The notes under the pieces are model-generated. The model worked only from the letters and a program-made list of their open reading frames with translations. It was not told the DNA's origin and did not search any database. This document shows positions 63,829 through 64,000 of a stretch of DNA of 64,000 nt, piece after piece. Source of the stretch: a bacterium (GTDB taxonomy: Bacteria; Myxococcota_A; Polyangia; Nannocystales; Nannocystaceae); NCBI GenBank assembly GCA_024742475.1, contig JANSYI010000010.1, positions 124,001-188,000 on the forward strand, in the 5' to 3' direction. Within the stretch, counting starts at the first letter, position 1, and every line of letters starts with the position of its first letter. Both the position numbers and the translations under genes were made by a program.

Positions 63829-64000
63829 CCCCAGCGCTCGCCTTCGCCGACGTGCATCGGTCGTTCTCGACCGGACGGGGCGTGCGAGGCGTGACGGCGA
63901 CGCTCGGTGCGGGCGAGGTGGTCGCGTTGGTCGGGCCCTCGGGCGCGGGCAAGTCCACCCTGCTGCGTCTGGCCGCCGGGGAGCTCGCGCCGGAGGCGGG
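63825..64000 (+). CDS. phnC: Phosphonate ABC transporter ATP-binding protein, partial
   Basis: Fifty-eight residues are seen before the window ends: MTPALAFADVHRSFSTGRGV then the Walker A motif GPSGAGKSTLLRLAAGE. This is the N-terminus of an ABC ATPase coupled to phnD, hence PhnC by context. The permease gene should lie further right. Confidence 0.85.
   Translation, partial: MTPALAFADVHRSFSTGRGVRGVTATLGAGEVVALVGPSGAGKSTLLRLAAGELAPEA

Overview
The window is GC-rich, gene-dense DNA that looks like a Myxococcota chromosome, probably of the Nannocystis/Enhygromyxa/Plesiocystis type. The clues are many secreted lipoproteins with Ser/Thr/Gly-rich linkers, a MYXO-CTERM-like C-terminal tail, a very large membrane Ser/Thr kinase with an Ala/Leu-rich helical C-terminal half, ECF sigma factors, tandem Roadblock/LC7 proteins and PilZ and TonB proteins. 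The assignment is inference from protein style; no rRNA or taxonomic marker is present.

Layout. 1-7166: core genes (ndk, rlmN coupled to a secreted PEGA-like protein, two Roadblock proteins, an SMP-30-like beta-propeller, a GspC-like PDZ lipoprotein). 7165-7473: three 103-bp tandem repeats, each carrying the 3' end of a tRNA gene. 7455-21515: a 14-kb integrated element bounded by 45-bp direct repeats at tRNA-Arg(TCT). It has a tyrosine integrase at the left end, a possible initiator gene with internal repeats, a serine recombinase, ribbon-helix-helix and XRE regulators, a terminase module without capsid genes (large subunit frameshifted), and a central cargo of a HEPN + PIN-like gene pair divergent from a winged-helix + dGTPase gene pair. 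21473-21675: tRNA-Arg and tRNA-Pro with a recognisable promoter. 21926-31759: lipoproteins, the giant kinase, an ECF sigma factor, rdgB-rph, and a dehydrogenase/hydratase fusion of fatty-acid beta-oxidation. 31792-39195: secreted lipoproteins and a 5'-truncated Rhs gene ending in a deaminase toxin domain followed by a likely immunity gene. 39192-44198: a B12-type radical SAM/DUF2344 fusion, a CbpA-like J protein and lipA. 44207-54880: an ECF sigma/anti-sigma pair, the MYXO-CTERM protein, a DHH-type phosphoesterase, a class IV aminotransferase, a polyprenol-phosphate glycosyltransferase and a PilZ protein. 54887-64000: a seven-gene minus-strand operon (PstS-like binding protein, small lipoprotein, porin, YfaP-like lipoprotein, TonB, TonB-receptor with its own TonB-type domain, lipoprotein) divergent from phnD-phnC, which suggests a phosphorus-acquisition locus.

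The most promising candidate for something undescribed is the element at 7455-21515: a satellite-sized island whose cargo joins two nuclease-type folds (HEPN, PIN) with a dNTP-hydrolysing enzyme, a combination that fits anti-phage defence. Second are the tRNA-tail repeats next to its attachment site, and third the TonB operon. All functional statements are read from sequence motifs by eye; no database search was run.
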